Source of the DNA: Ruegeria arenilitoris
GTDB taxonomy: Bacteria; Pseudomonadota; Alphaproteobacteria; Rhodobacterales; Rhodobacteraceae
Direction of reading: 5' to 3'
NCBI RefSeq assembly: GCF_013032445.1
Contig: NZ_WQCA01000004.1
Coordinates: forward strand, 1 to 64,000
DNA length: 64,000 bases
The notes under the pieces were generated by a model, which was not told the origin of the DNA, did no database searches, and saw nothing but the letters and a program-made list of their open reading frames with translations. A program made the translations under genes and the position numbers. Positions 8,300-17,871 of this stretch are shown one piece after another (position 1 is the first letter of the stretch; each line of letters opens with the position of its first letter).

Positions 8300-9301
8300 T
8301 CAGCCCGATGGAAGCACGTCATCACTGCCGACACGCATTGAATTCTTGGCACGCCGGTCGCTGATTGGCGTCACCCCAAACGTCTCGCGGTAATGGCGCA
8401 TGAAGGAACCGGGCGTGGAATATCCGACCATATAAGCCACTTCGGTAATCGGATCGTTGGTATACAGAACCAACTGCCGCGCCTGATTCATTCGCATCTT
8501 TCGGTAATAATTGAGAGGGCTTTGACCGGTCGCTTTCTTGAACCCACGCTCCAGAGAGCGTGCCGACAAACCGACTGCCTCGGCCACTTCGCTGATTTGA
8601 ATAGGGCTTTCGATATGTTCGGCAAAATGCCGAATGGCGCGTGCCACCTGCTTTGGCAGTAAATCCTGGCTTTTCGCCGTAGAAATGGCGGGAACCTTTT
8701 GTGACATCGTTGCGCTGCGGATAAACGGGTGCTGAAACCAGCAGGCGACTTCAGCCATCACGTCGCCGCCTAGGCTGTCTTCAATCAATGTCAGCATGTG
8801 GTCAAACACGGCCGATGCACCTGAGATGGTCGTAAAACTACCTTCAGTACAAACTACGGTGTCCTTTATCGGGATTGCAGGAAATTCGGCCTTAAAAGCT
8901 GCCTCATAACACCAGTGGACGGACAAGGGTTGATCCTCGGTCAGACGGGTTCTTGCAAGCGGGAATACCCCGCCGCTAATTGCGCCAAGTTTGGTGTTTC
9001 CGCGCAACAATCGTTGCAGGGCCGCGTTCGCTTTTGAGGGGTCTTCGAAAACGCTGTTTGGACTGGACGCAAACAGCAAGCGACCCAGACCCCGTACTTC
9101 AGCCAGCGTACAGTCGGGTGAAAAGGCCACCCCGGCAGAGGATTGCACTGGCTCGTTTTTTTCAGCAACCACCATCCAGCGGAACGCATCCTGCCCAGAA
9201 ATTTCATTGGCAGCTCGCAATGGCTCGATACACGAGGTCAGGCATGCCATGGGAAATCCCGGAAATACCAGGATTCCAAGGGTCATTTCTTCTTTTTTCA
9301 T
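8300..9301 (-). CDS. GlxA/AraC-family regulator with DJ-1/PfpI-like domain (GbdR/SouR-like)
   Basis: About 333 residues: an N-terminal DJ-1/PfpI class I amidotransferase-like domain (starting LGILVFPGFPMACL), then two AraC helix-turn-helix units (ISEVAEAVGLSARSLERGFKKATG, then ITEVAYMVGYSTPGSFMRHYRETFG). Regulators of this architecture control carnitine, glycine betaine and sarcosine catabolism in Pseudomonas (GbdR, SouR), so with soxBDAG facing it, it is the likely sarcosine-responsive activator; that link is inference. Start chosen at ATG 9301 (MKKEEMTLG); the longer frame to 9379 adds a non-conserved leader. Confidence 0.85.
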   Translation of the reverse strand: MKKEEMTLGILVFPGFPMACLTSCIEPLRAANEISGQDAFRWMVVAEKNEPVQSSAGVAFSPDCTLAEVRGLGRLLFASSPNSVFEDPSKANAALQRLLRGNTKLGAISGGVFPLARTRLTEDQPLSVHWCYEAAFKAEFPAIPIKDTVVCTEGSFTTISGASAVFDHMLTLIEDSLGGDVMAEVACWFQHPFIRSATMSQKVPAISTAKSQDLLPKQVARAIRHFAEHIESPIQISEVAEAVGLSARSLERGFKKATGQSPLNYYRKMRMNQARQLVLYTNDPITEVAYMVGYSTPGSFMRHYRETFGVTPISDRRAKNSMRVGSDDVLPSG

Positions 9302-9633
9302 CGGTTCATTGATATGATGAATTGAGCTGATGTCTAAGACAATAGTGCCCATTATTCCTGTCGGCAACGAAGACACCAAACCAACCTTGTAGAGCGACAG
9401 AAGTGCGGGTTTGTTTCTCGCTTGGGTGGTGGCTTCAAAGTTGAGTGTTCATTCAGCGATACGTGTTTCAAGCACTTGAAATGCAGGCGCCAAAATCGTG
9501 CTCTGCTCGTAATCCGATGCGCCATTTCGGTCTGAGCCAGATATCTTGCTAAAATGAGTTGCCCGAACCGATTGAAACCGAAGATTGGCATCTTTGATGC
9601 TTGTCTCTTTGCCTCTTCTCAGAGTAAGTCTTG
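9302..9633. other. Divergent intergenic region between the GlxA-type regulator and thiC
   Basis: No gene supported. It must hold promoters for both neighbours. A perfect 7-2-7 palindrome, TTTCAAG-CA-CTTGAAA, lies at 9466-9481 and could be a regulator site, but its position about 165 bases before the regulator start and about 390 before thiC does not tell which. Confidence 0.5.
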
Positions 9634-9742
9634 CACACGCAGGGGAGTCCCACCGAGGGGACTGAGAGGCTGACAGGGCATTGCCCGGCGACGCGACCCT
9701 TTGAACCTGACCCAGTTGATACTGGCGTAGGAAGCTAGGGCG
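9634..9742 (+). promoter_or_regulatory. TPP riboswitch (THI element)
   Basis: The conserved thiamin pyrophosphate aptamer is visible: GCAGGGGAG at 9640-9648, GGGGACTGAGAGG ending at 9670, the TGAACCTGA core at 9703-9711 with the following CCAGTT, and ACTGGCGTAGGAAG at 9722-9735. It lies about 120 bases before thiC. A weak stem between AGGGCAG near 9758 and CTGCCCT near 9789 could be part of the expression platform. When TPP is plentiful it should turn thiC off. Confidence 0.95.
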
Positions 9743-9787
9743 CGCAGGCTGCAGAACAGGGCAGGCGTTCTCCGAACAAGGGGGTAA

Positions 9788-11650
<1,863 letters not shown>

Positions 11651-11663
11651 TAGCTAGACCAGT

Positions 11664-11714
11664 ATTGCGCCTGCACGATCATCTAAAAATAGATGTTAAA
11701 GGTGTAGGCGCAAT
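11664..11714 (+). terminator. Two-tier hairpin after thiC
   Basis: Outer arms ATTGCGCCTGCAC (11664-11676) and GTGTAGGCGCAAT (11702-11714) pair with one wobble; inside them CATCT (11680-11684) pairs with AGATG (11691-11695). It starts 14 bases after the thiC stop and could end transcription or protect the mRNA; no clear T-run follows. The M6 protease gene converges from the other side. Confidence 0.55.
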
Positions 11715-11831
11715 TATTGGACCTCGATGTGCGTTCGCTCGTGCCTCGACCAAAAGCGATACAGGCTCTCGGCGAACCCAGTTGCCGCGCAGACCGCGCC
11801 TGAAAGCCCCAGCAGAGCTTTCCGGTCCGTT

Positions 11832-13388
11832 TTAAGCGCTCAACAGCAACAATTTGTAAACCCCTGTCAGTGCGGGTGATGTTGCTACTGCCGCACCGCC
11901 GACCTGGAAGGTCATTGTGTTGCTCGAGGCGGAAATGTTACTGACCTCCAGACCCGAGCTTGTACCATCCCACCATTTGCTGTTTGGCGTTGTCGCGTCA
12001 TCGAACTCTGTTATCCCAGAGGCAGGGAAAAGGTCGGTGGAATCGCCTGAATTGGAATTGTTCTCCAGATCGAAATTTCCATCGGCTTGTTCCAGCGAGC
12101 ACTCGTAGTGCAAGGCAGCCGTCATCTGCTCGTTATTGTTGCTTCCACTTTCCTCAACGTGCCAGATCGCCAAGCCGGAATCTGGCAGCGCCGTATCACG
12201 TCCCGTTTGTTGACGGTTCTCAATGATGAAATACTCGGTATCACTGCGTGGAAAGATACAGAAGTCGTTCTGACCGGCGTTTACGGTTGCTGTCATTCCC
12301 GGAGCCAGCGTCGTCAAGTTCGAAGTCCACCCCGCGGCATGCTTTAAATAGGCATCTATTTGGACTGGGTTCTTGGGATTACCGCTGGACGACATCAGCG
12401 AGTAGCGCCCTGTTCCACGGGATTCGTACCCGTAGTCATACAGATCTGGAAAATCGCAGATCATGTGCCCGTTTTCGTGACAAAACGTGCCAAGGGTTAA
12501 CTCGTCTCCCATATTGGTGAATTGGTAGTCGAAGAACTTTCTGCCACCCCCAATATTGTAAGCGGACGCCAGCGACCAGGAATGCGGCCAAAGCCCTTCG
12601 GCCCAATTGTTTACCCGATCGCCTGCATAGAAAACATTCAGCGCATGTATGAAACCTAACCCATCCGCAGTCAGTCCGCTGAAATCAAATCCGTTGGCGA
12701 CCAAATCATCAAGGGCTTCAGTGATGAGTTCGCGGGCACGCGTTCCAAAGCTGACCGTTTCATCAGTATAGTAGCTGCGGTTGTTCTGGGCTGTGTAATA
12801 TGCCGTCACGATATTGGTGTAGGTCAGCTTTCCGTCCGACACATCGAAGAAATAGTCGCGCACGGAACCATTGTTGCCAAAACCGGAATACCCAACGTCG
12901 TTACAATACTTGGTAACTTCGTTTTGCGAGATTGTCCCTGCGACGTCCGGAAAATCGATCAAAACGCAAAGCCCTACAAAGGTGCCGGTTGTCGGGCCTG
13001 ACGGCGGAGCGGCAAATGGGCCGCCGGGGGCAGCTTTCTTTGCCATCACACGCTCCGCCCAGCGGTCTTCCCAACGTCGGCGCCCACTGATCATTTGCGA
13101 CCGTAAGGCATCAGCTTTTGCGACCTCATGTGAAGGTCTCAAATGCTGGGCCAGACCGGCTGCACTGGGATCATCGCGACCAGGTGCCAACGAAGACGCT
13201 ACAAGCTGCGCACCATCGGCGGCCGCTTCGGCAAAACGCCACTCGCGACTGGTCTCGCATTTGACGATCGTAAAGCCGTCTTCAGTTTCGAAGGTCGCAT
13301 AAAACTGGTTTCCACTCCCACGAACCTTGAATGACGTTCCATCTGGATTGTGAAAGGTGAATTCTTCTCCATCAAATGGCATAGGCAT
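11832..13388 (-). CDS. M6-family (immune inhibitor A-like) zinc metalloprotease domain protein
   Basis: About 518 residues. The zinc site is seen as HENGHMICDFPDLYDYG (HExxH with downstream Asp), followed by GTGRYSLMSSSGNPKNPVQIDAYLKHAAGW, the met-turn region of the M6 domain. M6 proteases are normally secreted, yet no signal peptide precedes MPMPFDGEEFTFHNPDGTSF; the C-terminus ends in a hydrophobic LTGVYKLLLLSA, which could be a type I or other non-Sec export signal, or the protein may act in the cytoplasm. Start ATG 13388 has GGAG nine bases upstream (minus strand); an in-frame GTG at 13427 is less likely. It is the last gene of an apparent three-gene operon with two small proteins. The target is unknown. 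Confidence 0.82.
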   Translation of the reverse strand: MPMPFDGEEFTFHNPDGTSFKVRGSGNQFYATFETEDGFTIVKCETSREWRFAEAAADGAQLVASSLAPGRDDPSAAGLAQHLRPSHEVAKADALRSQMISGRRRWEDRWAERVMAKKAAPGGPFAAPPSGPTTGTFVGLCVLIDFPDVAGTISQNEVTKYCNDVGYSGFGNNGSVRDYFFDVSDGKLTYTNIVTAYYTAQNNRSYYTDETVSFGTRARELITEALDDLVANGFDFSGLTADGLGFIHALNVFYAGDRVNNWAEGLWPHSWSLASAYNIGGGRKFFDYQFTNMGDELTLGTFCHENGHMICDFPDLYDYGYESRGTGRYSLMSSSGNPKNPVQIDAYLKHAAGWTSNLTTLAPGMTATVNAGQNDFCIFPRSDTEYFIIENRQQTGRDTALPDSGLAIWHVEESGSNNNEQMTAALHYECSLEQADGNFDLENNSNSGDSTDLFPASGITEFDDATTPNSKWWDGTSSGLEVSNISASSNTMTFQVGGAAVATSPALTGVYKLLLLSA

Positions 13389-13463
13389 AACAAAAACTCC
13401 AAAAGCTAAAGGTTGCCCGGCAGACACGAACTACTTCCGCCGAGCATGTGCCAAGCGCGAAGT

Positions 13464-13829
13464 CTAGCGCGTCTTTTTGGTCGTACGCCGACGAGTGGTT
13501 TTGGCCTTCGGCTTTGCCTCGGCTTTTTTTGCATCACCCGCCGAGGCGGCCTTGGCCGCGGGTTCGGGATTGTCCACATACGTTTTGGCACTGGATGGTA
13601 CGGAAGAGGGCGCCGTTAGAACGGGGTTCTCTATGGACGGTGGGCCCCCTGTCGGAGCCACCCTGGGTGATGATCCCGCGGCTTCCAACTCTGGGTTCAT
13701 GATAACGGCAGACTTCCCAACAGGCCCTGCCTCCCCGCCAAGCGGTGGATTTTGCACGTTGCCTGCAACTGACTTGGCGGCAGAAGTCTCAGTGGCGGTG
13801 TCAAGAGGTGGGTTCTCTATATCCGACAT
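13464..13829 (-). CDS. Low-complexity protein with five NPxL-like repeats
   Basis: Not recognised. The 121 residues are rich in Pro, Ala, Ser and Thr and probably disordered. A short motif recurs five times at 18-23 residue spacing: IENPPL (4-9), VQNPPL (25-30), IMNPEL (43-48), IENPVL (66-71) and VDNPEP (85-90). The tail is strongly basic (KAKTTRRRTTKKTR). A good GGAGA site precedes ATG 13829 and there is no signal peptide. It sits just upstream of the M6 protease on the same strand and could be its substrate, scaffold or chaperone; that is speculation. Confidence 0.65.
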   Translation of the reverse strand: MSDIENPPLDTATETSAAKSVAGNVQNPPLGGEAGPVGKSAVIMNPELEAAGSSPRVAPTGGPPSIENPVLTAPSSVPSSAKTYVDNPEPAAKAASAGDAKKAEAKPKAKTTRRRTTKKTR

Positions 13830-13873
13830 TACATTCTCCTTTTCGCACAGCTAGAGTAACAATTGCCGCGCGA

Positions 13874-14110
13874 TCAGGCCCGCACGTAAAGTCTGTTAAT
13901 CGTGCTGTAAGCAGATGTCGCGGTCAGCAGGGCCCAAACGGTCTTGGTCGCACTGATCGCCGTCAAAGCCGTCGCCAACATTTCCCGCTCATAGGTTGCA
14001 TTTGCGTTGAACCAATGATGGAAGCTTCCATCAGTTGCACGCAGAGAAATGTAGATCACACCGTTTTCAGCCGGTCCGGCCGCAGTGACTTCGCAGGTTT
14101 TCCAAGGCAT
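13874..14110 (-). CDS. Small conserved-looking hypothetical protein, 78 aa
   Basis: Not recognised. Residues MPWKTCEVTAAGPAENG open a compact, mixed-composition protein with ISLRATDGSFHHWF and EREMLATALTAI segments and an STINRLYV end, suggesting a small folded beta/alpha domain rather than a random frame. AAAGGA precedes ATG 14110 on the minus strand; the longer open frame to 14365 lacks such a site and has odd composition, so it was trimmed. First gene of the presumed operon with the repeat protein and M6 protease. Confidence 0.6.
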   Translation of the reverse strand: MPWKTCEVTAAGPAENGVIYISLRATDGSFHHWFNANATYEREMLATALTAISATKTVWALLTATSAYSTINRLYVRA

Positions 14111-14490
14111 CTTACAAATCCTTTCTCTGTATAAAATTACGTGTCGCCCAGTACAAAAATACGGAAGAACAAAATTCAGAAAGGCAGGCTGACAACTAAT
14201 AAGTTTACGACGATTCGTGTCGTGTCCAAACAACAAAACGTCGCAAAAGTGATATAGCGACGTGTGTCTGCTCCAAGTTTGGAAGTGCTTTTTACTGGAG
14301 TTTGGAGTATTGGTGGCGCGCAGAACGCGACCGAAGATCACCAGGTTGTCTTTCTCATCGTCCACTCCTCGGTGGTGACGATGAGCCAGAAACTCTATAT
14401 TATCAAATTGCTCTGAAGGGACCCATAAGTTCTGACGTCAGACAGTACTCAGACTGAATTGCAGTGGAAAAAGCTATCAGTACACCCTGC
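14111..14490. other. Intergenic region upstream of the small-protein/M6 operon
   Basis: 380 bases with no supported gene. It is AT-richer than its surroundings and should hold the minus-strand promoter for the 78-residue gene and the downstream side of the doc toxin gene. No repeats or clear terminator were found. Confidence 0.5.
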
Positions 14491-14877
14491 TCATATCGGC
14501 CGGGCAAGTTCTCTGATCCAATTCGAGAACTCTCTTTCTGACACATCTCCGGATGCCAGGTCTTCCATCATCCTGACGCCTTGGACAGGATCAGGGCGAA
14601 TTGAAAGCCCGTTGAGCCGGAGAAAGGTTGCCGCAGTCACAAATGCGGTGCGTTTGTTGCCATCTACAAACGCGTGAGCCTTGGCGATGCCAAAAGCGTA
14701 AGCAGCTGCAATTTCTGAAAGGTCCGCATCTGTGTATGCGGCGAGGTTCATTGCCCGAGCACAGCCCATCTCAAGAAGAGCTACATCTCGTAATCCGGGG
14801 GCTCCGCCGTGTCTTGCAATTTGCCTGTCGTGGATGACGATGATTGCGCTGAACGGAACCCAGGTAAACTGCTTCAC
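14491..14877 (-). CDS. doc: Death-on-curing (Doc/Fic-type) toxin
   Basis: 128-residue Fic-fold protein. The Doc active-site motif HAFVDGNKR is at residues 68-76, with the catalytic His68 and the phosphate-binding Asn and Arg. Doc kinases phosphorylate and inactivate elongation factor EF-Tu; Doc with its antitoxin maintains plasmids or islands. Its ATG overlaps the stop of the upstream antitoxin gene by four bases (14874-14877), the usual toxin-antitoxin coupling. Confidence 0.9.
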   Translation of the reverse strand: MKQFTWVPFSAIIVIHDRQIARHGGAPGLRDVALLEMGCARAMNLAAYTDADLSEIAAAYAFGIAKAHAFVDGNKRTAFVTAATFLRLNGLSIRPDPVQGVRMMEDLASGDVSEREFSNWIRELARPI

Positions 14878-15098
14878 GCAAGCGCCTCAAGAAGATCTCT
14901 GTTTTCATCCATTACAATCTCTGCGGCAGCTAGTGCTTCGGCAACAGAAGGATCATGCGCCATAACTTTCAATGCACCATCATCGCTGCGCACCACGAAA
15001 AGACTATCGCCTTCCTTGACGTCCAAAATTGTCAGCATCTCAGTCGTCAAAGTCATGACCGCAGAATTCCCGACTTTGCGAATTTTGGTTTCTATCAT
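14874..15098 (-). CDS. AbrB/MazE-type antitoxin
   Basis: 74 residues: an N-terminal SpoVT/AbrB swapped-hairpin DNA-binding domain (KIRKVGNSAVMTLTTEML, then LDVKEGDSLFVV) and an acidic C-terminal tail likely to wrap the toxin. Start ATG 15098 has AGGAGG immediately upstream on the minus strand; longer upstream frames lack this. It neutralises the Doc toxin encoded next and probably represses the pair from a palindrome just upstream. Confidence 0.88.
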   Translation of the reverse strand: MIETKIRKVGNSAVMTLTTEMLTILDVKEGDSLFVVRSDDGALKVMAHDPSVAEALAAAEIVMDENRDLLEALA

Positions 15099-15114
15099 GA
15101 CGGCCTCCTGCGTG

Positions 15115-15128
15115 TATCCATATGTATA
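15115..15128. promoter_or_regulatory. Candidate operator of the toxin-antitoxin operon
   Basis: TATCCATATGTATA is a near-perfect palindrome centred on CATATG, 17 bases before the antitoxin start codon and overlapping a region that looks promoter-like (TATA-rich). AbrB-type antitoxins commonly autoregulate from such sites. Evidence is position and symmetry only. Confidence 0.4.
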
Positions 15129-15385
15129 TACCTGATTGAATTGGCAATCAAGCGAAACAGAAGTGACTTCTTTCGCAGATTTGAGTTTCACGAACACGAG
15201 GAAGAAAACTTGTTTGCGCATCGCATGGCGAATGTCTCAGGCAACCTCTGCACAGCGGCTCTAAAGATGCCTGAGTTTACTTCTCACCTTCGCTCTTCGG
15301 GGGTTACAAAGAGCCGGAAGCCCTCGGGTTTCAAACCAATCTACACGGTCCAATTGGTGCTGACGCTACATAAGGCGAACATATC

Positions 15386-15399
15386 GTTGCAGATGAAAC
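15386..15399. promoter_or_regulatory. Candidate MarR autoregulatory site (GTTGC-N4-GAAAC)
   Basis: GTTGC (15386-15390) and GAAAC (15395-15399) form an imperfect inverted repeat with a four-base spacer, 26 bases before the MarR start. Each half matches a half of the two palindromes at 24276-24313 before the catabolic operon, suggesting one regulator binds all three. The prediction rests on sequence similarity only. Confidence 0.45.
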
Positions 15400-15424
15400 C
15401 ATTTTGACCTATTCTACGTGAAGC

Positions 15425-15853
15425 ATGCAACTCGATACATTTTTTCCATACCGACTGGCTGTGGCGTCCGAAGCTTTTTCAAGAAATCTGACAGACGTCT
15501 ATGAGCGTGAACTGGGCCTTTCGCGCGAGGAATGGCGATTGCTGTTTCTGCTGGCGAACGCAGAAAGCATGACCTCTCTGGATCTTGCGCGGCGTACGAC
15601 ACTGGACAAAGTGCAGGTCAGCCGGGCGGCCAAGCGCCTTGATGAGAAGGGGCTGATCGTCCGTGAGATCTCAGATGAGGACCGTAGAATCCGGGTCTAC
15701 CGCTGTACGCCCGAAGGGTTTCGCCAGTTTCAGCATCTGGAGCCAAAGGTGCGGGAGCGGGCCGACCGTATGCTTGACGCGCTGACCCCTGAAGATCGCG
15801 AGGCGTTGGAGCGGGGTATATCGGCGCTGATGAAAGTGGCCAAAACCTGCTGA
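15425..15853 (+). CDS. MarR-family transcriptional regulator
   Basis: 142 residues with the winged helix-turn-helix of MarR proteins: LSREEWRLLFLLAN, SLDLARRTTLDKVQVSRAAKRLDEKGLI and the wing ISDEDRRIRVYRCTPEG. Members often sense aromatic acids. It faces the fahA end of the aromatic operon (stops 41 bases apart) while candidate binding sites lie before both this gene and the operon start about 8.9 kb away. It is therefore the probable repressor of that operon. Confidence 0.9.
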   Translation: MQLDTFFPYRLAVASEAFSRNLTDVYERELGLSREEWRLLFLLANAESMTSLDLARRTTLDKVQVSRAAKRLDEKGLIVREISDEDRRIRVYRCTPEGFRQFQHLEPKVRERADRMLDALTPEDREALERGISALMKVAKTC

Positions 15854-15862
15854 AAAAGAGGA

Positions 15863-15883
15863 CAGAGGCCGAAGTGACCTCTG
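15863..15883. terminator. Possible bidirectional terminator between marR and fahA
   Basis: CAGAGG (15863-15868) pairs with CCTCTG (15878-15883) over a nine-base loop, between the convergent stops of the MarR gene and fahA. The stem is short and lacks a T-run, so the call is modest. Confidence 0.35.
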
Positions 15884-15893
15884 CCCGTGCTCG

Positions 15894-17144
15894 TTACTGA
15901 CGATCGATGGCCGCAAGCAGCGTGCCTGTGCAGGCACCAAACCCGATACGAAAACCGTTGCCACGCGCCGCGCCGCGTAAGGTGAGCGTGTCGCCGTCTT
16001 CAAGAAAGCTGCGCTCCTCTCCACTGTCCAGCGTCAGGGGTTCCTTGCCGCCCCAGCTGAGTTCCAGCAGGCTGCCACGGTTTTCCTTTTCCGGGCCGGA
16101 AATCGTACCCGACCCAAGCAGATCGCCCACCCGCATCGGGCAGCCGCTGGTCGTGTGATGGGCCAGTTGCTGGGCCGCCGAATAATACATTTCGTTGTAG
16201 TTGGTGCGCGCGATAACCGTCTCTGCTGCATCATTCGGAGCCAGACCGACTTCAAGCGCGATGTCATAAAGCATCGGGCCGGGCTCTTGTAGATAAGGTA
16301 GCAACTCCTTCTCACGCTCGGGGGTCGAGGTGCGGAAAGATTCCAGCGCCGCTTTGGTCACGATCCATGGGCTGATCGAGGTTGCTGTGGCCTTGGCCTG
16401 AAACGGGCCGAGCGGCTGGTATTCCCACGCCTGAATGTCGCGCGCGGACCAATCGTTCAGCAGGACATAGCCAAAGATCATGTCATCGGCCTGCTGAACC
16501 GATACGGGGCCGTTCGAAGGCTGACCGACAATCGCGCCCATCTCAAGTTCCAGATCAAACCGCCGAGACGGCGCAAAGATCGGCGCCTCCATATCGGGGC
16601 CCTTCAGCTGTCCCCACGGGCGGCGCACATCGGTGCCGCTGACCACGACCGAGGACGCCCGACCGTTATAGCCAATCGGGATATGCAGCCAGTTCGGGGG
16701 CAGGGCGTTTTCGGGGCCACGGAACATGGTGCCGACGTTGAACGCATGATTGCGGCCCGCATAGAAATCCGTGTACTCGGCAACGTCGAAGGGCATTGCC
16801 ATCGTGACAGAGACCATCGGCACAAGGTAATTTGTCAGTTCGTCCTGTTGGGTCGAGCCAGCGGCTAACGCCTCGATCAGTATAGAGCGGAATTTACCCC
16901 AAACACCAGCGCCAAGCGCCATGAAGCCATTCCATGATCCGTTTGCAAACACGTTTGCCTCGGGCAGATCAAGTTTGCCGTCCGCTTCCATCCGCGTGAG
17001 GTCAAGGATCATGTCCCCGATGGCGACGCCACAGTGCAGAGCGTCCGCTTCGGTTCTGAAAACGCCATAGGCCAGGTTGTTGAGCGGGAAGTCGGTCGTG
17101 GCAGAGTTCGCGCTTTCGACCCAGGAGGGCAGGAGTTTGGTCAT
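15894..17144 (-). CDS. fahA: Fumarylacetoacetase
   Basis: Hydrolyses fumarylacetoacetate to fumarate and acetoacetate. 416 residues, the length of the full two-domain FAH; motifs DFYAGRNHAFNVGTMFRG, LLNDWSARDIQAWEYQPLGPF and TSGCPMRVGDLLGSGTISGP are characteristic. It is the last gene of a minus-strand operon and starts 10 bases after maiA. With maiA it forms the lower part of the homogentisate pathway, but no homogentisate dioxygenase is in the window. Confidence 0.93.
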   Translation of the reverse strand: MTKLLPSWVESANSATTDFPLNNLAYGVFRTEADALHCGVAIGDMILDLTRMEADGKLDLPEANVFANGSWNGFMALGAGVWGKFRSILIEALAAGSTQQDELTNYLVPMVSVTMAMPFDVAEYTDFYAGRNHAFNVGTMFRGPENALPPNWLHIPIGYNGRASSVVVSGTDVRRPWGQLKGPDMEAPIFAPSRRFDLELEMGAIVGQPSNGPVSVQQADDMIFGYVLLNDWSARDIQAWEYQPLGPFQAKATATSISPWIVTKAALESFRTSTPEREKELLPYLQEPGPMLYDIALEVGLAPNDAAETVIARTNYNEMYYSAAQQLAHHTTSGCPMRVGDLLGSGTISGPEKENRGSLLELSWGGKEPLTLDSGEERSFLEDGDTLTLRGAARGNGFRIGFGACTGTLLAAIDRQ

Positions 17145-17154
17145 GGTTACACCT

Positions 17155-17787
17155 TTAAGCCGCGTCGGGCTGGTTTTCGGGGCGGGCGTCGTTGAACGCC
17201 GCTAAGGAAAGGGCGCGTTCCTCAATCTCGAGAAGGCGGGGGAAGGGGGCCATATCAACGCCCCAGCGATGCGCATTGTAGAGCTGCCCAACAAGGCAGA
17301 TATCGGCAAGATTGGGGCTGTCGCCAAAGCTGAACGCCGTGCCCTTTGGCAGCAGGGTCTGATAGGCGGCAAACCCTTCGGTCATCCAATGGCGGAACCA
17401 GTCTAGCTGGCCGTCAGCCGTAAGGCCCAGATGCGTCTTGAGGTGGGTCAGAACCTTGAGGTTGTTGACCGGGTGGATATCCATCGCAATGGTCTGTGCG
17501 GCGGCCTGAACACGGGCGCGCTGCAGCGGGTCTTTCGGCAACAGCGGCGGCTCTGGCACCCTGGCGTCCAGATACTCGATAATCGCAAGCGACTGGGTCA
17601 GAACGGTGCCATCCTCAAGAACAAGGGTCGGAACACCTTTGCCGGGGTTGAGGGCAGTGTAATCCGGCGCACGCTGCTCTCCGGCAACCAGATTGACCGG
17701 GCAGGTGTCATAGCTGAGACCTTTGAGATTCAGCGCAATCCGGACCCGGTAGGAGGTCGTAGAACGCCAATAAGAGTAGAGTTTCAT
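17155..17787 (-). CDS. maiA: Maleylacetoacetate isomerase (zeta-class GST)
   Basis: Glutathione-dependent cis-trans isomerase; 210 residues with the zeta GST N-terminal signature YSYWRSTTSYRVRIALNLKG and the C-terminal SPNLADICLVGQLYNAHRWGVD segment. ATG 17787 is preferred; GTG 17790 is directly before it. It lies between the VOC gene and fahA. It could act on maleylacetoacetate or, in a gentisate route, maleylpyruvate; pairing with a full-length FAH favours the former. Confidence 0.92.
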   Translation of the reverse strand: MKLYSYWRSTTSYRVRIALNLKGLSYDTCPVNLVAGEQRAPDYTALNPGKGVPTLVLEDGTVLTQSLAIIEYLDARVPEPPLLPKDPLQRARVQAAAQTIAMDIHPVNNLKVLTHLKTHLGLTADGQLDWFRHWMTEGFAAYQTLLPKGTAFSFGDSPNLADICLVGQLYNAHRWGVDMAPFPRLLEIEERALSLAAFNDARPENQPDAA

Positions 17788-17837
17788 CACCTCACCCAGT
17801 CATTCTGAATGTATGGTCAAGCCCTGCTGGCAGGCAG

Positions 17838-17865
17838 GTCCCGCGCCGTTCGCACGGCACGGGAC
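17838..17865 (-). terminator. Intra-operon hairpin between the VOC gene and maiA
   Basis: GTCCCGCGCCG (17838-17848) pairs with CGGCACGGGAC (17855-17865) with one mismatch and a six-base loop, a very stable stem. It lies just after the VOC gene stop and may lower maiA-fahA expression or protect the upstream mRNA. No T-run follows on the minus strand. Confidence 0.5.
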
Positions 17866-17871
17866 GGCGCA

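Noticed and set aside
11722..11826. Minus-strand frame reading ALLGLSGAVCAATGFAES after the M6 protease stop
   Set aside because: It looks protein-like but is bounded by a stop with no start codon, so it cannot be supported as a gene.
14114..14365. N-terminal extension of the 78-residue protein to 163 aa
   Set aside because: The added part has atypical composition and no ribosome site, whereas ATG 14110 has a good one.
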